Origin: Profundicola sp051011115
GTDB lineage: Bacteria; Bacteroidota; Bacteroidia; Flavobacteriales; Weeksellaceae
Reading direction: 5' to 3'
Assembly (NCBI GenBank): GCA_051011115.1
Contig: JBPCUN010000120.1
Location: forward strand, 1 to 14,801
Length of the DNA: 14,801 nucleotides
In this document: positions 1 through 7,548 of the stretch, in pieces
Layout: each line of letters starts with the position of its first letter
Numbering within the stretch: the first letter of the stretch is position 1
Notes under the pieces: model-generated
The model's input: only the letters and a program-made list of their open reading frames with translations
Databases searched by the model: none
Told to the model about the DNA's origin: nothing
Program-made: the position numbers and the translations under genes

Positions 1-231
1 TTGATAATCTGGATGAGATGCTAGAAGTTTATAATTCCCTGGTAAAATATTTTCAAATAGATATGCTCCTGATAAGTCTGATACCGTTTCGTAGGAATTT
101 GGTCCAGATAACTTTATTTCTATATCGGGTAATGGATCATAATACTCATTGGTCACCATTCCTGTAAGATTCTCTTGCGACATCCCTGAAATAGAGATGA
201 GTACAAATAAAAACAATAATAATTTTTTCAT
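1..231 (-). CDS. Secreted protein with carboxypeptidase-regulatory-like domain (5' part only)
   Basis: The reading frame starts at an ATG read leftwards from 231 and stays open for all 77 codons to the window edge, so only the N-terminus is visible. It begins with a Lys-Lys pair and a strongly hydrophobic stretch (MKKLLLFLFVLISISG) ending near MSQ, a Sec signal peptide with cleavage likely around residue 18. The next part, ENLTGMVTNEYYDPLPDIEI followed by a Gly-Ala-Tyr-Leu-Phe turn and LPGNYKL, has the pattern of a carboxypeptidase regulatory-like (CarboxypepD_reg/SpaA-like) beta-sandwich. Bacteroidota use this domain at the N-terminus of TonB-dependent receptors and of many secreted or surface proteins. 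The rest lies outside the window, so receptor versus other exported protein cannot be decided. It runs in the same direction as clpC but is separated from it by a strong terminator. Confidence 0.72.
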   Translation of the reverse strand, partial: MKKLLLFLFVLISISGMSQENLTGMVTNEYYDPLPDIEIKLSGPNSYETVSDLSGAYLFENILPGNYKLLASHPDYQ

Positions 232-362
232 ACTTAGTATAATTTTCACAAAATAATTACAATAATGTGGATTAGCTACGATGTATGATGTTATCTGAAA
301 GTTGTTAAATCATTATCTAAACGTAATTTGAATGTTAAATAATTGGGAACTCACTGAGTGTA

Positions 363-406
363 AATCAAAAAGCCCTGCAATCGTTCGATTGCAGGGCTTT
401 TTGATT
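363..406 (-). terminator. Rho-independent terminator of clpC
   Basis: Perfect inverted repeat with 21-base arms (363-383 and 386-406) and a GC core GCCCTGCAATCG. Read on the minus strand, the stem is followed by a T-rich tract. It lies 17 bases past the clpC stop codon and insulates clpC from the next minus-strand gene. The A and T flanks are symmetric, so it could also work on the plus strand. Confidence 0.92.
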
Positions 407-422
407 ATATTAATATAAAGAA

Positions 423-2948
423 TTACTTCTCTGAACTCTCTAATACTTTAATTTTTACATTATCCTTTTCCTCATTTAATCCGATAGAAAGTTTATCACC
501 TTCTTTAATTTCAGAGTTAATGATTTCCTCTGCCATTGGATCTTCAATATATTTCTGGATAGCTCGTTTTAATGGTCTAGCACCATAATCTTTATCAAAA
601 CCTTTCTCTGCAATGAAGTTTTTAGCTTCCTCCGTTAGTTCCAATTGGTATCCAAGAGCATCTAGACGTTTATATAATTTATTTAATTCAATATCTATAA
701 TCTGAAGTATATCTTCCTTACTCAATTGATTAAATATAATAACATCATCGATACGATTTAAAAACTCTGGAGCAAAAGTTTTCTTCAAAGCATTTTCAAT
801 AGTACTCTTAGCTCTATCATCTGCAGAATTCACTTTGGCAGAAGTTCCAAAACCTACACCATCCCCAAAATCCTTCAATTGTCTAGTACCGATATTTGAA
901 GTCAATACGATAATGGTATTTCTAAAGTCAATTTTTCTTCCTAAACTATCGGTTACAAAACCATCATCCAAGATTTGTAATAAGATATTGAAAACATCTG
1001 GATGTGCTTTTTCTATCTCATCTAACAAAATTACAGAATATGGTTTCCTACGCACAGCCTCTGTCAATTGAGGTCCTTCTTCATATCCAACGTATCCCGG
1101 AGGTGCACCAACCAATCTAGACACAGCGAATTTCTCCATATATTCACTCATATCAATTCGGATCAATGCATCATCTGAATCAAACAGTTCTCTCGCTAGT
1201 ACTTTTGCTAATTGAGTTTTACCGACACCAGTGGTACCTAAAAAGATAAATGAACCGATTGGTCTCATAGGATCTTTTAATCCTGCACGGTTTCTTTGAA
1301 TAGCTTTCACCACCTTCTCAACCGCATTATCTTGACCTATTAATTTCTTTTGCATTAAGTCAGACATTTGAGCTAATTTCTTCATTTCACCCTCTGCAAC
1401 TCTACTCACAGGGATTCCACTCATCATAGATACAACTTCTGCAACATTCTCCTCTTCCACTGTTTCTCTATGCTCATCAGCATCCGCTTGCCATCTATTT
1501 TGAGCTTCTTTTAATTTAGCTTCTACATTCTTTTCATCATCTCTCAACTTAGCTGCCTCTTCATACTTTTGCCCTTTTACAGCATTAGTTTTATCTTCTC
1601 TAACTTGATCAAGTTCTTTCTCAAGTTCAAGAATTTCTTCTGGTACCTTGATATTTTTAATATGTACTCTAGACCCAGCTTCATCTAAGGCATCAATCGC
1701 TTTATCTGGTAAAAATCTATCTGTAATATACCTAGAAGTAAGACTCACACAAGCCTTTAACGCATCATCCGTGTATATCACATTATGGTGATCTTCATAT
1801 TTATCTTTAATTTGATTCAATATTTCTAAAGTTTCCTCTGGTGAAGTAGGATCTACCATCACTTTCTGGAATCTTCTTTCTAAAGCACCATCTTTTTCTA
1901 TATATTGTCTGTATTCATCCAAAGTGGTTGCACCAATACATTGAATCTCACCTCTAGCTAAAGCAGGTTTAAACATATTAGAAGCATCTAAACTTCCTGC
2001 AGCTCCACCAGCACCCACAATAGTATGTAACTCATCAATGAAAAGGATGATATCTTCATTCTTCTCAAGCTCATTCATGATGGCCTTCATTCTCTCTTCA
2101 AATTGCCCACGATACTTGGTACCTGCTACCAAACTAGCTAAATCTAAAGTAATTACACGCTTGTTATATAAGACTCTAGATACCTTTCTTTGAATAATTC
2201 GTAGGGCAAGACCTTCAGCAATTGCAGATTTACCCACACCAGGCTCACCAATTAGTAAAGGATTATTCTTTTTACGTCGGCTCAAAATTTGAGAAACACG
2301 CTCAATTTCTTTCTCTCTCCCTACCACAGGATCTAACTTACCTTCAATCGCATGCGCAGTTAAATCTCTACCAAAATTATCTAAAACTGGAGTCTTAGAT
2401 TTTGGAGCAGCACCAGCACCTCTAGGTTGTCTTGATGCTTGGCTCTTGCCAAAGTCTTCCTCTGCATCATCATCTGAAAACGAAGCATCCATGCTAGGAC
2501 CTTTTGATTCCTCTTGAAAATGAAATTTGAATTCTTCTTTCAAGGTATCATAATCCACATCAAATTTTGCCATCAACTTAGTCACAGGGTCAGATTCATT
2601 ACGTAAAATACATAATAATAAATGTACCGTATTCACTGATTTACTATGAAAAAGTTTAGCCTCTAAAAAAGTTGTTTTTAAGGCACGTTCTGCCTGCTTC
2701 GTTAAATGTAAATTTTTAGATGCCTCATAAACCGTCGTTTTCGGAGGGTTTAATGTTTCTATCTTTTGTCGAACTTCACTTAAGTCTACATTCAGAGATT
2801 CTAGTAATTGAACAGCTTTACCATCGCCTTCTCTTAAAATCCCCAACAATAGATGTTCTGTCCCAATATTATCATGACCTAATCGTAAAGCTTCTTCTTT
2901 ACTATAGGCTATGACTTCTTTTACTCTTTTTGAAAAATTATCGTTCAT
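423..2948 (-). CDS. clpC: ATP-dependent Clp protease ATP-binding subunit ClpC
   Basis: Hsp100 AAA+ unfoldase that feeds proteins to the ClpP peptidase in the cytoplasm. The 841 residues show, in order: double Clp-N repeats (about 1-145); a charged low-complexity linker (about 148-190); D1 with Walker A GEPGVGKS (234-241), pore loop KYRG (278-281), Walker B ILFIDE (300-305) and ERR arginine finger (357-359); a middle coiled coil with a UVR-like motif (about 455-475); D2 with Walker A GTTGVGKT (571-578) and Walker B ILLDEIEKAHPD (640-651); and the C-terminal D2-small domain. The UVR-type middle domain and the VGF tripeptide (698-700), the usual ClpP-docking loop of ClpC, separate it from ClpA and ClpB. 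Small oddities are GTTG for the usual GPTG in Walker A2 and GYEEGPQ for the usual GYEEGGQ (621-627). No ctsR or mcsAB lies nearby, so control differs from Firmicutes. A sigma-54-like promoter lies just upstream. Confidence 0.97.
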   Translation of the reverse strand: MNDNFSKRVKEVIAYSKEEALRLGHDNIGTEHLLLGILREGDGKAVQLLESLNVDLSEVRQKIETLNPPKTTVYEASKNLHLTKQAERALKTTFLEAKLFHSKSVNTVHLLLCILRNESDPVTKLMAKFDVDYDTLKEEFKFHFQEESKGPSMDASFSDDDAEEDFGKSQASRQPRGAGAAPKSKTPVLDNFGRDLTAHAIEGKLDPVVGREKEIERVSQILSRRKKNNPLLIGEPGVGKSAIAEGLALRIIQRKVSRVLYNKRVITLDLASLVAGTKYRGQFEERMKAIMNELEKNEDIILFIDELHTIVGAGGAAGSLDASNMFKPALARGEIQCIGATTLDEYRQYIEKDGALERRFQKVMVDPTSPEETLEILNQIKDKYEDHHNVIYTDDALKACVSLTSRYITDRFLPDKAIDALDEAGSRVHIKNIKVPEEILELEKELDQVREDKTNAVKGQKYEEAAKLRDDEKNVEAKLKEAQNRWQADADEHRETVEEENVAEVVSMMSGIPVSRVAEGEMKKLAQMSDLMQKKLIGQDNAVEKVVKAIQRNRAGLKDPMRPIGSFIFLGTTGVGKTQLAKVLARELFDSDDALIRIDMSEYMEKFAVSRLVGAPPGYVGYEEGPQLTEAVRRKPYSVILLDEIEKAHPDVFNILLQILDDGFVTDSLGRKIDFRNTIIVLTSNIGTRQLKDFGDGVGFGTSAKVNSADDRAKSTIENALKKTFAPEFLNRIDDVIIFNQLSKEDILQIIDIELNKLYKRLDALGYQLELTEEAKNFIAEKGFDKDYGARPLKRAIQKYIEDPMAEEIINSEIKEGDKLSIGLNEEKDNVKIKVLESSEK

Positions 2949-2967
2949 CGTTATTGCTCTCTCTTAA

Positions 2968-2975
2968 CAAATATA
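2968..2975 (-). promoter_or_regulatory. Candidate -7 box of clpC (Bacteroidota housekeeping type)
   Basis: The minus strand reads TATATTTG, an exact match to the TAnnTTTG -7 consensus of the Bacteroidota primary sigma factor, about 20 bases before the clpC ATG. No convincing -33 TTTG is seen at the proper distance, so the call rests on one box. Confidence 0.4.
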
Positions 2976-2994
2976 AATATTATACTTCAGAAAT

Positions 2995-3010
2995 TGCACT
3001 AATTATGCCA
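2995..3010 (-). promoter_or_regulatory. Candidate sigma-54 (-24/-12) promoter of clpC
   Basis: The minus strand reads TGGCATAATTAGTGCA. It contains GG (-24) and GC (-12) separated by exactly ten bases, the diagnostic sigma-54 spacing, against a consensus of TGGCAC-N5-TTGCA. Predicted transcription start is near 2984, giving a leader of about 36 bases before the clpC ATG. The preceding bases extend an exact match, ATCGTGGCA, with the grpE promoter element in this window. No matching upstream activator site was found. Confidence 0.55.
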
Positions 3011-3253
3011 CGATTTATATATAGTTTCATATGCTATAGGGTTAAACTTCATCCATAGGATACATATAAACCCCTCATCAGAAATAAACATACAAATACC
3101 TCAAGTTCAGTATTTTACAATTATAAACATCATTCATAATATAAATTCTACTGAATAAATCAATAAAATTATAAACTATGTCACTTTGGCAGACTCATCC
3201 ACTTAAGATTAAATATTTATTTTAAAATAGAATCTACTTCAAGCATGAAATAT

Positions 3254-3261
3254 TATCTTTG
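3254..3261 (+). promoter_or_regulatory. Candidate -7 box for the ATP-grasp gene
   Basis: TATCTTTG matches TAnnTTTG exactly and lies 46 bases before the ATG at 3307. The -33 region has no clear TTTG. A short inverted repeat, AGGTT-N6-AACCT (3283-3298), falls in the predicted leader. Confidence 0.5.
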
Positions 3262-3306
3262 TAAATTAAATCCCTTCATTAGAGGTTTATAATAACCTAA
3301 TCATAC

Positions 3307-4299
3307 ATGGTAAAACACGAGATTAAGAAAATAACACATTACGAATTTTGGGAATATTGGGTATTTTATGCTCCAATGCTTATTATATGGTTTTATTATA
3401 GCCTCAAAGCTCGTTCCTTTACTTATTTTACCGCAGTGAATCCAGGGCTTAAACATGGCGGTTTCTTTGACTATTCTAAATATGATATTCAAAAACAATT
3501 ACCATCACAATTGCGCCCCAAAGAACAATTGGTGAGGAAATTAGATGAAATAAATAAGGACTTTAATTTTCCATTTATTGCAAAACCAGAAATTGGAGAG
3601 CGAGGTAAACGCGTTCAATTAATTTCATCCCAAAAGGAGTTAGATATTTACGAGAGGAATGCTAAAGGAAACCCATTTATTATTCAAGAATATGTAGATT
3701 TACCCAAGGAATACGGTATTTTTTATGCTAAATTACCAGAGGATAAAATTGGTAAAGTTTTATCAATCACAGGCAAAGAATTTTTAACTTTTACAGGAGA
3801 TGGCCAAACAAGCCTCAGAGAATTTATTGAATCTGATTCTAGAGCATATTTCAATAAATCCTATCTTTATATGAAATACCACAAGGAGCAAAACTTAGTC
3901 CTACCTCCAGGAGAGAAATTAATATTAGAATACATTGGTAATCATAATCGAGGAACGTATTTTTATGATCACTCAGAAATTATTACTACAAAATTAGAAA
4001 AGGCTATCGATGAAGCTGTTTCTCATATTAAGGGATTTAATTACGGTAGATTAGATGTAAAATCAACCAGTGATGAAGCTTTACAAAATGGAGAATTCAC
4101 AATTATAGAAGTAAATGGTGCTAACTCTGAACCTACTCATATTTATGATGAAAACTATACTATTGTCCAAGCTTATAAAGAAGTAATGAGACATTTAAAA
4201 GTTGAATATATTATAGCAAAAGATCAAATAAATAAAGGAGTCAAACCTACACCACTTATTGAATTCATTAAAGCCTTATATCAAAAGTTATTAGGCTGA
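3307..4299 (+). CDS. Membrane-anchored ATP-grasp (carboxylate-amine ligase-like) protein
   Basis: A 330-residue protein with one strongly hydrophobic segment near the N-terminus (about 17-33, YWVFYAPMLIIWFYYSL) followed by a soluble ATP-grasp fold. Recognisable ATP-grasp features are FIAKPEIGERGKRV (90-103; Lys93 and a Gly-rich loop for phosphate binding), IIQEYVD (125-131; the adenine-binding hinge), GDGQTSLREFI (164-174; resembles the GDGxxTxxELI stretch of cyanophycin synthetase and glutathione-synthetase-type ligases), YGRLDVK (246-252) and IIEVNG (266-271). The last two supply the Asp, Glu and Asn that bind magnesium. Proteins of this family join a carboxylate to an amine through an acyl phosphate. 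Substrate is unknown, and annotation as D-Ala-D-Ala ligase would be an over-call. It is followed 59 bases later by a rhomboid protease gene on the same strand, which may share its transcript. Confidence 0.85.
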   Translation: MVKHEIKKITHYEFWEYWVFYAPMLIIWFYYSLKARSFTYFTAVNPGLKHGGFFDYSKYDIQKQLPSQLRPKEQLVRKLDEINKDFNFPFIAKPEIGERGKRVQLISSQKELDIYERNAKGNPFIIQEYVDLPKEYGIFYAKLPEDKIGKVLSITGKEFLTFTGDGQTSLREFIESDSRAYFNKSYLYMKYHKEQNLVLPPGEKLILEYIGNHNRGTYFYDHSEIITTKLEKAIDEAVSHIKGFNYGRLDVKSTSDEALQNGEFTIIEVNGANSEPTHIYDENYTIVQAYKEVMRHLKVEYIIAKDQINKGVKPTPLIEFIKALYQKLLG

Positions 4300-4358
4300 A
4301 AATTTGTCAAAAAATTTATTTGGAATAAAATATGACTGCTTCAACATAAATTAGACCG

Positions 4359-5090
4359 TTGAACGAGAAATCAAAATTGAAGGAAGGGTTCCTAATACCT
4401 TGTATAATGATTGCTATTTTAATCATTGTACATCTATTAAATCTACAAGGTTGTTACGGGATTATTCCTAGATATTTTCAAGGAATAAAAGGGATTATAC
4501 TAGCACCACTGTTTCATTCCGATTGGGAACATTTATTAAATAACGCCTATCCTATCTTAATCTTAGGATTTATAATTTTCAATTTTTATAATAAAATAGC
4601 TTACCTATTGATGTCCATAGGTTGGATTATGACAGGTACATTGGTTTGGTTATTTGCCGATTTAGGTATTTTACCCTCAGATAATCATATTGGTTGCCAT
4701 ATTGGCGCGAGTGGTATTGTGTATATGATGGCCTCCTTTATTTTTTTTAGTGGTCTTTTTAGAAAATCCCTACCTCTCATAGCTGTTTCGCTAATCGTAG
4801 TATTCTTATACGGGGGAATGCTTTGGGGTATTTTCCCAGAAGAGGTAATTGTATATAGCAAAGATCAAAGCCATATCAGTTGGGAAAGCCATTTAGCTGG
4901 AGCCTTAGTAGGATTATTTTTTGCCTATATTTGGCGTAGTATCGGGCCTACGAAAAAACGTTATCCTTGGGAAAGAAAAGATTATTATAACGTACAAGAT
5001 GAAATTTTATGGGAAAAATACAATGAAGAGTTCCCAGAAGAGGAAGATAACATTGAAGAAGAAAAACCAAAATTTAAAGATTTATTTTAG
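4359..5090 (+). CDS. Rhomboid family intramembrane serine protease
   Basis: Polytopic membrane protein of 243 residues that cleaves transmembrane substrates within the bilayer. About six hydrophobic segments are visible (roughly 11-28, 63-80, 82-103, 112-133, 136-157, 178-194). The rhomboid catalytic set is present: HxxxN (His58, Asn62) in LFHSDWEHLLNN, the nucleophile in GASG (Ser118) and the catalytic His178 in SHLAGALVG. After the last helix comes a basic WRSIGPTKKR turn and a highly acidic tail (about 222-236), probably cytoplasmic. The start is TTG: the in-frame ATG at 4332 runs into TAA at 4347, and the next in-frame ATG lies inside the first helix. Natural substrates cannot be inferred. 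It converges on ybaB across a terminator. Confidence 0.92.
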   Translation: MNEKSKLKEGFLIPCIMIAILIIVHLLNLQGCYGIIPRYFQGIKGIILAPLFHSDWEHLLNNAYPILILGFIIFNFYNKIAYLLMSIGWIMTGTLVWLFADLGILPSDNHIGCHIGASGIVYMMASFIFFSGLFRKSLPLIAVSLIVVFLYGGMLWGIFPEEVIVYSKDQSHISWESHLAGALVGLFFAYIWRSIGPTKKRYPWERKDYYNVQDEILWEKYNEEFPEEEDNIEEEKPKFKDLF

Positions 5091-5121
5091 TCCAAACCCC
5101 ATTTATCTTATATAAAAATAT

Positions 5122-5153
5122 AAAAGGCTTTCAGTATGAAAAGAAAGCCTTTT
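5122..5153. terminator. Bidirectional rho-independent terminator (rhomboid gene / ybaB)
   Basis: Inverted repeat AAAAGGCTTTC (5122-5132) and GAAAGCCTTTT (5143-5153) with a 10-base loop. It is followed on the plus strand by TATTTTTT, and on the minus strand the stem ends in a run of T. It sits between two convergent genes and can serve both. Confidence 0.88.
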
Positions 5154-5175
5154 ATTTTTTCAATATGGTTCAAAT

Positions 5176-5487
5176 TTAGAAAGGCATACCTGGAATTTGT
5201 GGCATTCCAGATTTTGCTACATTTTCAATTTCTGCATCATATTCTTCTTGAGCTTTATCTAAAGCTTTATTTACGGTAAGGATTAAATAATCAACCAATT
5301 GTTCTTTATCGTCTAGTAGCTCATCATCTATATTCAATTCCTTAATGCGTCCGTTTTTAGAAACTTTCGCAGATAACAATTTATCAGACGTAGTCTCTGT
5401 AATATATTCACCAGCCATTCTATTCTTAGCTTCCTCTACTTTTTTTTGAGACTCTTGTAATTGTCCCAACATTTTCATCATATCCAT
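5176..5487 (-). CDS. ybaB: YbaB/EbfC family nucleoid-associated protein
   Basis: Small 103-residue DNA-binding protein, the usual length for the family. YbaB/EbfC forms a dimer with a tweezer-like shape and coats DNA. The N-terminal helix (MMKMLGQLQESQKKVEEAKNRMAG, about 3-26) with its Met/Gln/Lys pattern, the central strands (KLLSAKVSKNGRIKELNIDDELL) and the C-terminal helix (LILTVNKALDKAQEEYDAEI), followed by a Met/Pro-rich end, match the family pattern. In many bacteria ybaB sits between dnaX and recR. Here it stands alone between two convergent or divergent plus-strand genes, so its neighbours say nothing about its role. Confidence 0.93.
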   Translation of the reverse strand: MDMMKMLGQLQESQKKVEEAKNRMAGEYITETTSDKLLSAKVSKNGRIKELNIDDELLDDKEQLVDYLILTVNKALDKAQEEYDAEIENVAKSGMPQIPGMPF

Positions 5488-5594
5488 ATATGTATTTTTA
5501 TATTTTATGAAATTACAACAAAAATCACGCCTTAAAAATTCATTTTATTTTTAAAATATAATAGTTATTTTAGCGTGTTGAAAAAACAGGAAGG

Positions 5595-6113
5595 ATGTTA
5601 AGAATAACCATATTATCTGTATTAAGTTTACTACTTATCCAATGTAGTAAAAAAGGAGAAAGCATAGAATCTAAACAATTATCTACTTCTGATAATGAAA
5701 TCATCAACTATGTAGAATATTGTAATGAGCGATATGATATGTGTTTTGATTATCCTAGCAATTTTAGTGCTCAACCCGTGCCTCTCAACGGGGATGGCAG
5801 AACATTTATAAACAAACCAGATTCTGCAGAAATTGTGATGTATGGATTCATTGATGAAACTGGTTCTGAACTCAATAATCAATTGGAGGTTTTAGGTGAT
5901 ATGTTAAAGGATGAAAAAATCACTAAACTAGACAATGGTTATGAAATCACAGGAATTTTGCTAGATAACGGTTTTGTATACCATGAGAAATTACTTGTAA
6001 GAAATGGTGAAAACAACCTACAAACTGTAAGTGGATTACAATTTACACATCCGAAAAGTAAAACTCAGAAATTTAGTGGATATTGGAAAAGTATGATAGA
6101 AAAGTTTAAATAA
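5595..6113 (+). CDS. Small lipoprotein of unknown function
   Basis: A 172-residue protein starting with a short hydrophobic signal peptide and a lipobox, LIQC (14-17), followed by SKKG. Signal peptidase II cleavage before Cys17 and lipid anchoring are expected. The mature part contains RYDMCFDYPSNFSAQP, a GDGRTF turn and a C-terminal segment with GYWKSMIEKF. I do not recognise the domain. The pattern (CFDYP, a short central helix, a hydrophobic C-terminal strand-helix) resembles small PsbP/MOG1-like folds, but this is only a guess. The ATG at 5595 follows AGGAAGG directly, which is unusually close for a ribosome site. A stop codon at 5571 in frame rules out a longer start. Followed by its own terminator. 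Confidence 0.75.
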   Translation: MLRITILSVLSLLLIQCSKKGESIESKQLSTSDNEIINYVEYCNERYDMCFDYPSNFSAQPVPLNGDGRTFINKPDSAEIVMYGFIDETGSELNNQLEVLGDMLKDEKITKLDNGYEITGILLDNGFVYHEKLLVRNGENNLQTVSGLQFTHPKSKTQKFSGYWKSMIEKFK

Positions 6114-6134
6114 ATTTGGACATTTCTAGCTATT

Positions 6135-6172
6135 AAAAAAAGCTCTTACTTTAAATGATAAGAGCTTTTTTT
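6135..6172. terminator. Bidirectional rho-independent terminator (lipoprotein gene / obg)
   Basis: Perfect 14-base arms (6135-6148 and 6159-6172) with core GCTCTTA/TAAGAGC and a 10-base loop. A run of seven A on the left and seven T on the right makes it work in both directions. It lies 21 bases past the lipoprotein stop and 34 bases past the obg stop. Confidence 0.92.
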
Positions 6173-6206
6173 GATTTAAGAAATATAGTTGATTAAGCTA
6201 CTCTAG

Positions 6207-7190
6207 CTAATCATTTAATTTTTGCCATAATAAATCTTTTAATTCTGTTAAGCCAGTTTGTGCAACAGAAGATATAAACACATGCGGAACGTTTTGAGGT
6301 AACTTAGCCTCTACTTCTTTGCGCAACTCCTCATCCAACATATCAGATTTAGATATAGCTAATACAATTTCCTTATCCAATAATTCTTTGTTGAACTTTG
6401 CTAATTCATTCAACAGGATTTCATATTCCTTCTTATAGTCTTCAGAATCTGCAGGGATTAAAAATAACAACAAGGCATTTCTCTCGATATGTCTCAAAAA
6501 CCTATGTCCTAACCCTTTACCATCACTCGCCCCCTCAATAATTCCAGGAATATCTGCCATTACAAAGGATTGATGATTTCTATATTCTACAATTCCTAAG
6601 TTAGGTGTGAGCGTTGTAAATTCATAGTCGCCAATTTTTGGTTTGGCAGCAGTAATCACAGATAATAAAGTGGATTTTCCAGCATTCGGGAAGCCGACCA
6701 ATCCAACATCTGCAAGAATCTTTAACTCAAAAGTGATATCTTTTGCCTTCCCAGGAATTCCTGGTTGTGCATAGCGAGGTGTCTGCTTGATGGCAGTCTT
6801 AAAATGCCAGTTACCTAAACCACCTTTACCACCTTCTACAATCACTAATTCATCACCTTCGTCGGTAATTTCTCCTATAACTTCATTCTCATCTTTAATT
6901 ACAGTTCCTAATGGCACATCAATTATAATGTCTTCTCCATCTCTACCTGTAGCTCTTTGTTTACCTCCGGGCTTACCATTTTCTGCATTTAAATGTCTAG
7001 TGTATCTCAAATGAAATAAGGTCCACATATTTGGATTTCCACGTACAATCACGTGTTCACCTCTACCTCCATCACCTCCATCTGGGCCACCTTTATCTAT
7101 GTATTTCTCTCGACGTAAATGGGCTGAACCAGCACCACCTTTTCCACTTTTTACGTGAATTCTTACGTGATCTATAAAGTTATTCTGCAT
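6207..7190 (-). CDS. obg: GTPase Obg (CgtA), short form without OCT domain
   Basis: Ribosome-associated GTPase that acts in late assembly of the large subunit and in stress signalling. The 327 residues hold a Gly-rich Obg fold (about 1-158: FIDHVRIHVKSGKGGAGS, GGPDGGDGGRG, GGKGGLGN) and a G domain. G1 is GFPNAGKST (166-174), switch I FTTLTPN (191-197), G3 DIPG (213-216), and G5 ISSV (306-309). G4 is SKSD (280-283) rather than NKxD, a conservative change in the guanine-binding motif. The protein ends right after the G domain, so the C-terminal OCT domain of many Obg proteins is absent. It lies 60 bases downstream of the DUF721 gene on the same strand and may be the last gene of a recF-DUF721-obg transcript. 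Confidence 0.96.
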   Translation of the reverse strand: MQNNFIDHVRIHVKSGKGGAGSAHLRREKYIDKGGPDGGDGGRGEHVIVRGNPNMWTLFHLRYTRHLNAENGKPGGKQRATGRDGEDIIIDVPLGTVIKDENEVIGEITDEGDELVIVEGGKGGLGNWHFKTAIKQTPRYAQPGIPGKAKDITFELKILADVGLVGFPNAGKSTLLSVITAAKPKIGDYEFTTLTPNLGIVEYRNHQSFVMADIPGIIEGASDGKGLGHRFLRHIERNALLLFLIPADSEDYKKEYEILLNELAKFNKELLDKEIVLAISKSDMLDEELRKEVEAKLPQNVPHVFISSVAQTGLTELKDLLWQKLND

Positions 7191-7250
7191 AATAATCTAT
7201 TCTATTGTACTATTGAGCTATAATTTTGCTCAAGATAATATATTGTATGT

Positions 7251-7541
7251 TTATATAAATTTAATGTCTATTAAATAATCCTCTTCCATATAAGCATTGA
7301 TATGTTTCAATATTTTTGACTTACCATAGCTTAATTCAGTTTTGATCGCTGGACTATTTAATTTTACAAAAAGCGTGCGGTTTTTCACATAAAGGGTATC
7401 AGTGTATTTTTTCATAAATTCGCCCATCTGATCATGCCAAGCATCTAAAACCATGCTATCTAAAACCCGCTGTTCCATGCCATTTTCTCTGATAAAATAA
7501 CGTATGGCCTCTGATATGGTTACTTCATTTTTCTTTTTCAT
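7251..7541 (-). CDS. DUF721 / DciA-like protein
   Basis: A 96-residue protein with the DUF721 layout: an N-terminal helix (ISEAIRYFIRENGMEQRVLD), a Trp in the second helix (VLDAWHDQMGEFMKKYT) and a KH-like core (TLYVKNRTLFVKLNSPAIKTELSYGKSKILKHIN). DUF721 proteins related to DciA load or activate the replicative helicase DnaB in bacteria lacking DnaC/DnaI-type loaders. That role here is inference from family and context. It starts only 7 bases after recF, a spacing that suggests translational coupling, and recF-DUF721 adjacency is also known from other phyla next to dnaA-dnaN. Length is typical for short Bacteroidota members. Confidence 0.85.
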   Translation of the reverse strand: MKKKNEVTISEAIRYFIRENGMEQRVLDSMVLDAWHDQMGEFMKKYTDTLYVKNRTLFVKLNSPAIKTELSYGKSKILKHINAYMEEDYLIDIKFI

Positions 7542-7548
7542 GGCAGGA

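Larger units (their letters stand above)
2949..3306. other. 358-base divergent intergenic region between clpC and the ATP-grasp gene
   Basis: Very AT-rich stretch with no plausible coding frame in either direction. It holds the two candidate clpC promoter elements at its left end and a -7 box for the plus-strand gene at its right end. The middle (about 3020-3240) shows no clear terminator, repeat or RNA gene. A short imperfect dyad ATCC-N3-GGAT (3051-3061) and the motif TATGTCAC (3177-3184) are the only items noted there. Confidence 0.6.

Noticed and set aside
835..1071. Open frame on the plus strand inside clpC
   Set aside because: It lies antisense to conserved D2 sequence and its translation resembles no protein. 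The same holds for similar antisense frames at 2720-2914, 6787-7014, 9720-9911, 12746-12997 and 13175-13378.
3181..3203. TTTGGCAG at 3185-3192 as a further sigma-54 site
   Set aside because: Ten bases after GG the sequence is CA and not GC, so the spacing rule fails.
3283..3298. AGGTT-N6-AACCT dyad before the ATP-grasp gene as an operator
   Set aside because: Five-base arms in AT-rich DNA are expected by chance, and no second copy was found in the window.
3301..3498. Minus-strand open frame overlapping the start of the ATP-grasp gene
   Set aside because: It is antisense to the N-terminal hydrophobic segment, which explains its hydrophobic look. No start signal or family match is visible.
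3307..4299. Annotation as D-alanine-D-alanine ligase
   Set aside because: The ATP-grasp core is present, but the N-terminal Ddl domain is missing and is replaced by a membrane segment. Only the general ligase fold is supported.
7213..7233. Inverted repeat TTGAGC-N9-GCTCAA between the DUF721 gene and obg
   Set aside because: The arms are only six bases long and no T-run follows on the minus strand. Too weak to call a terminator or attenuator.
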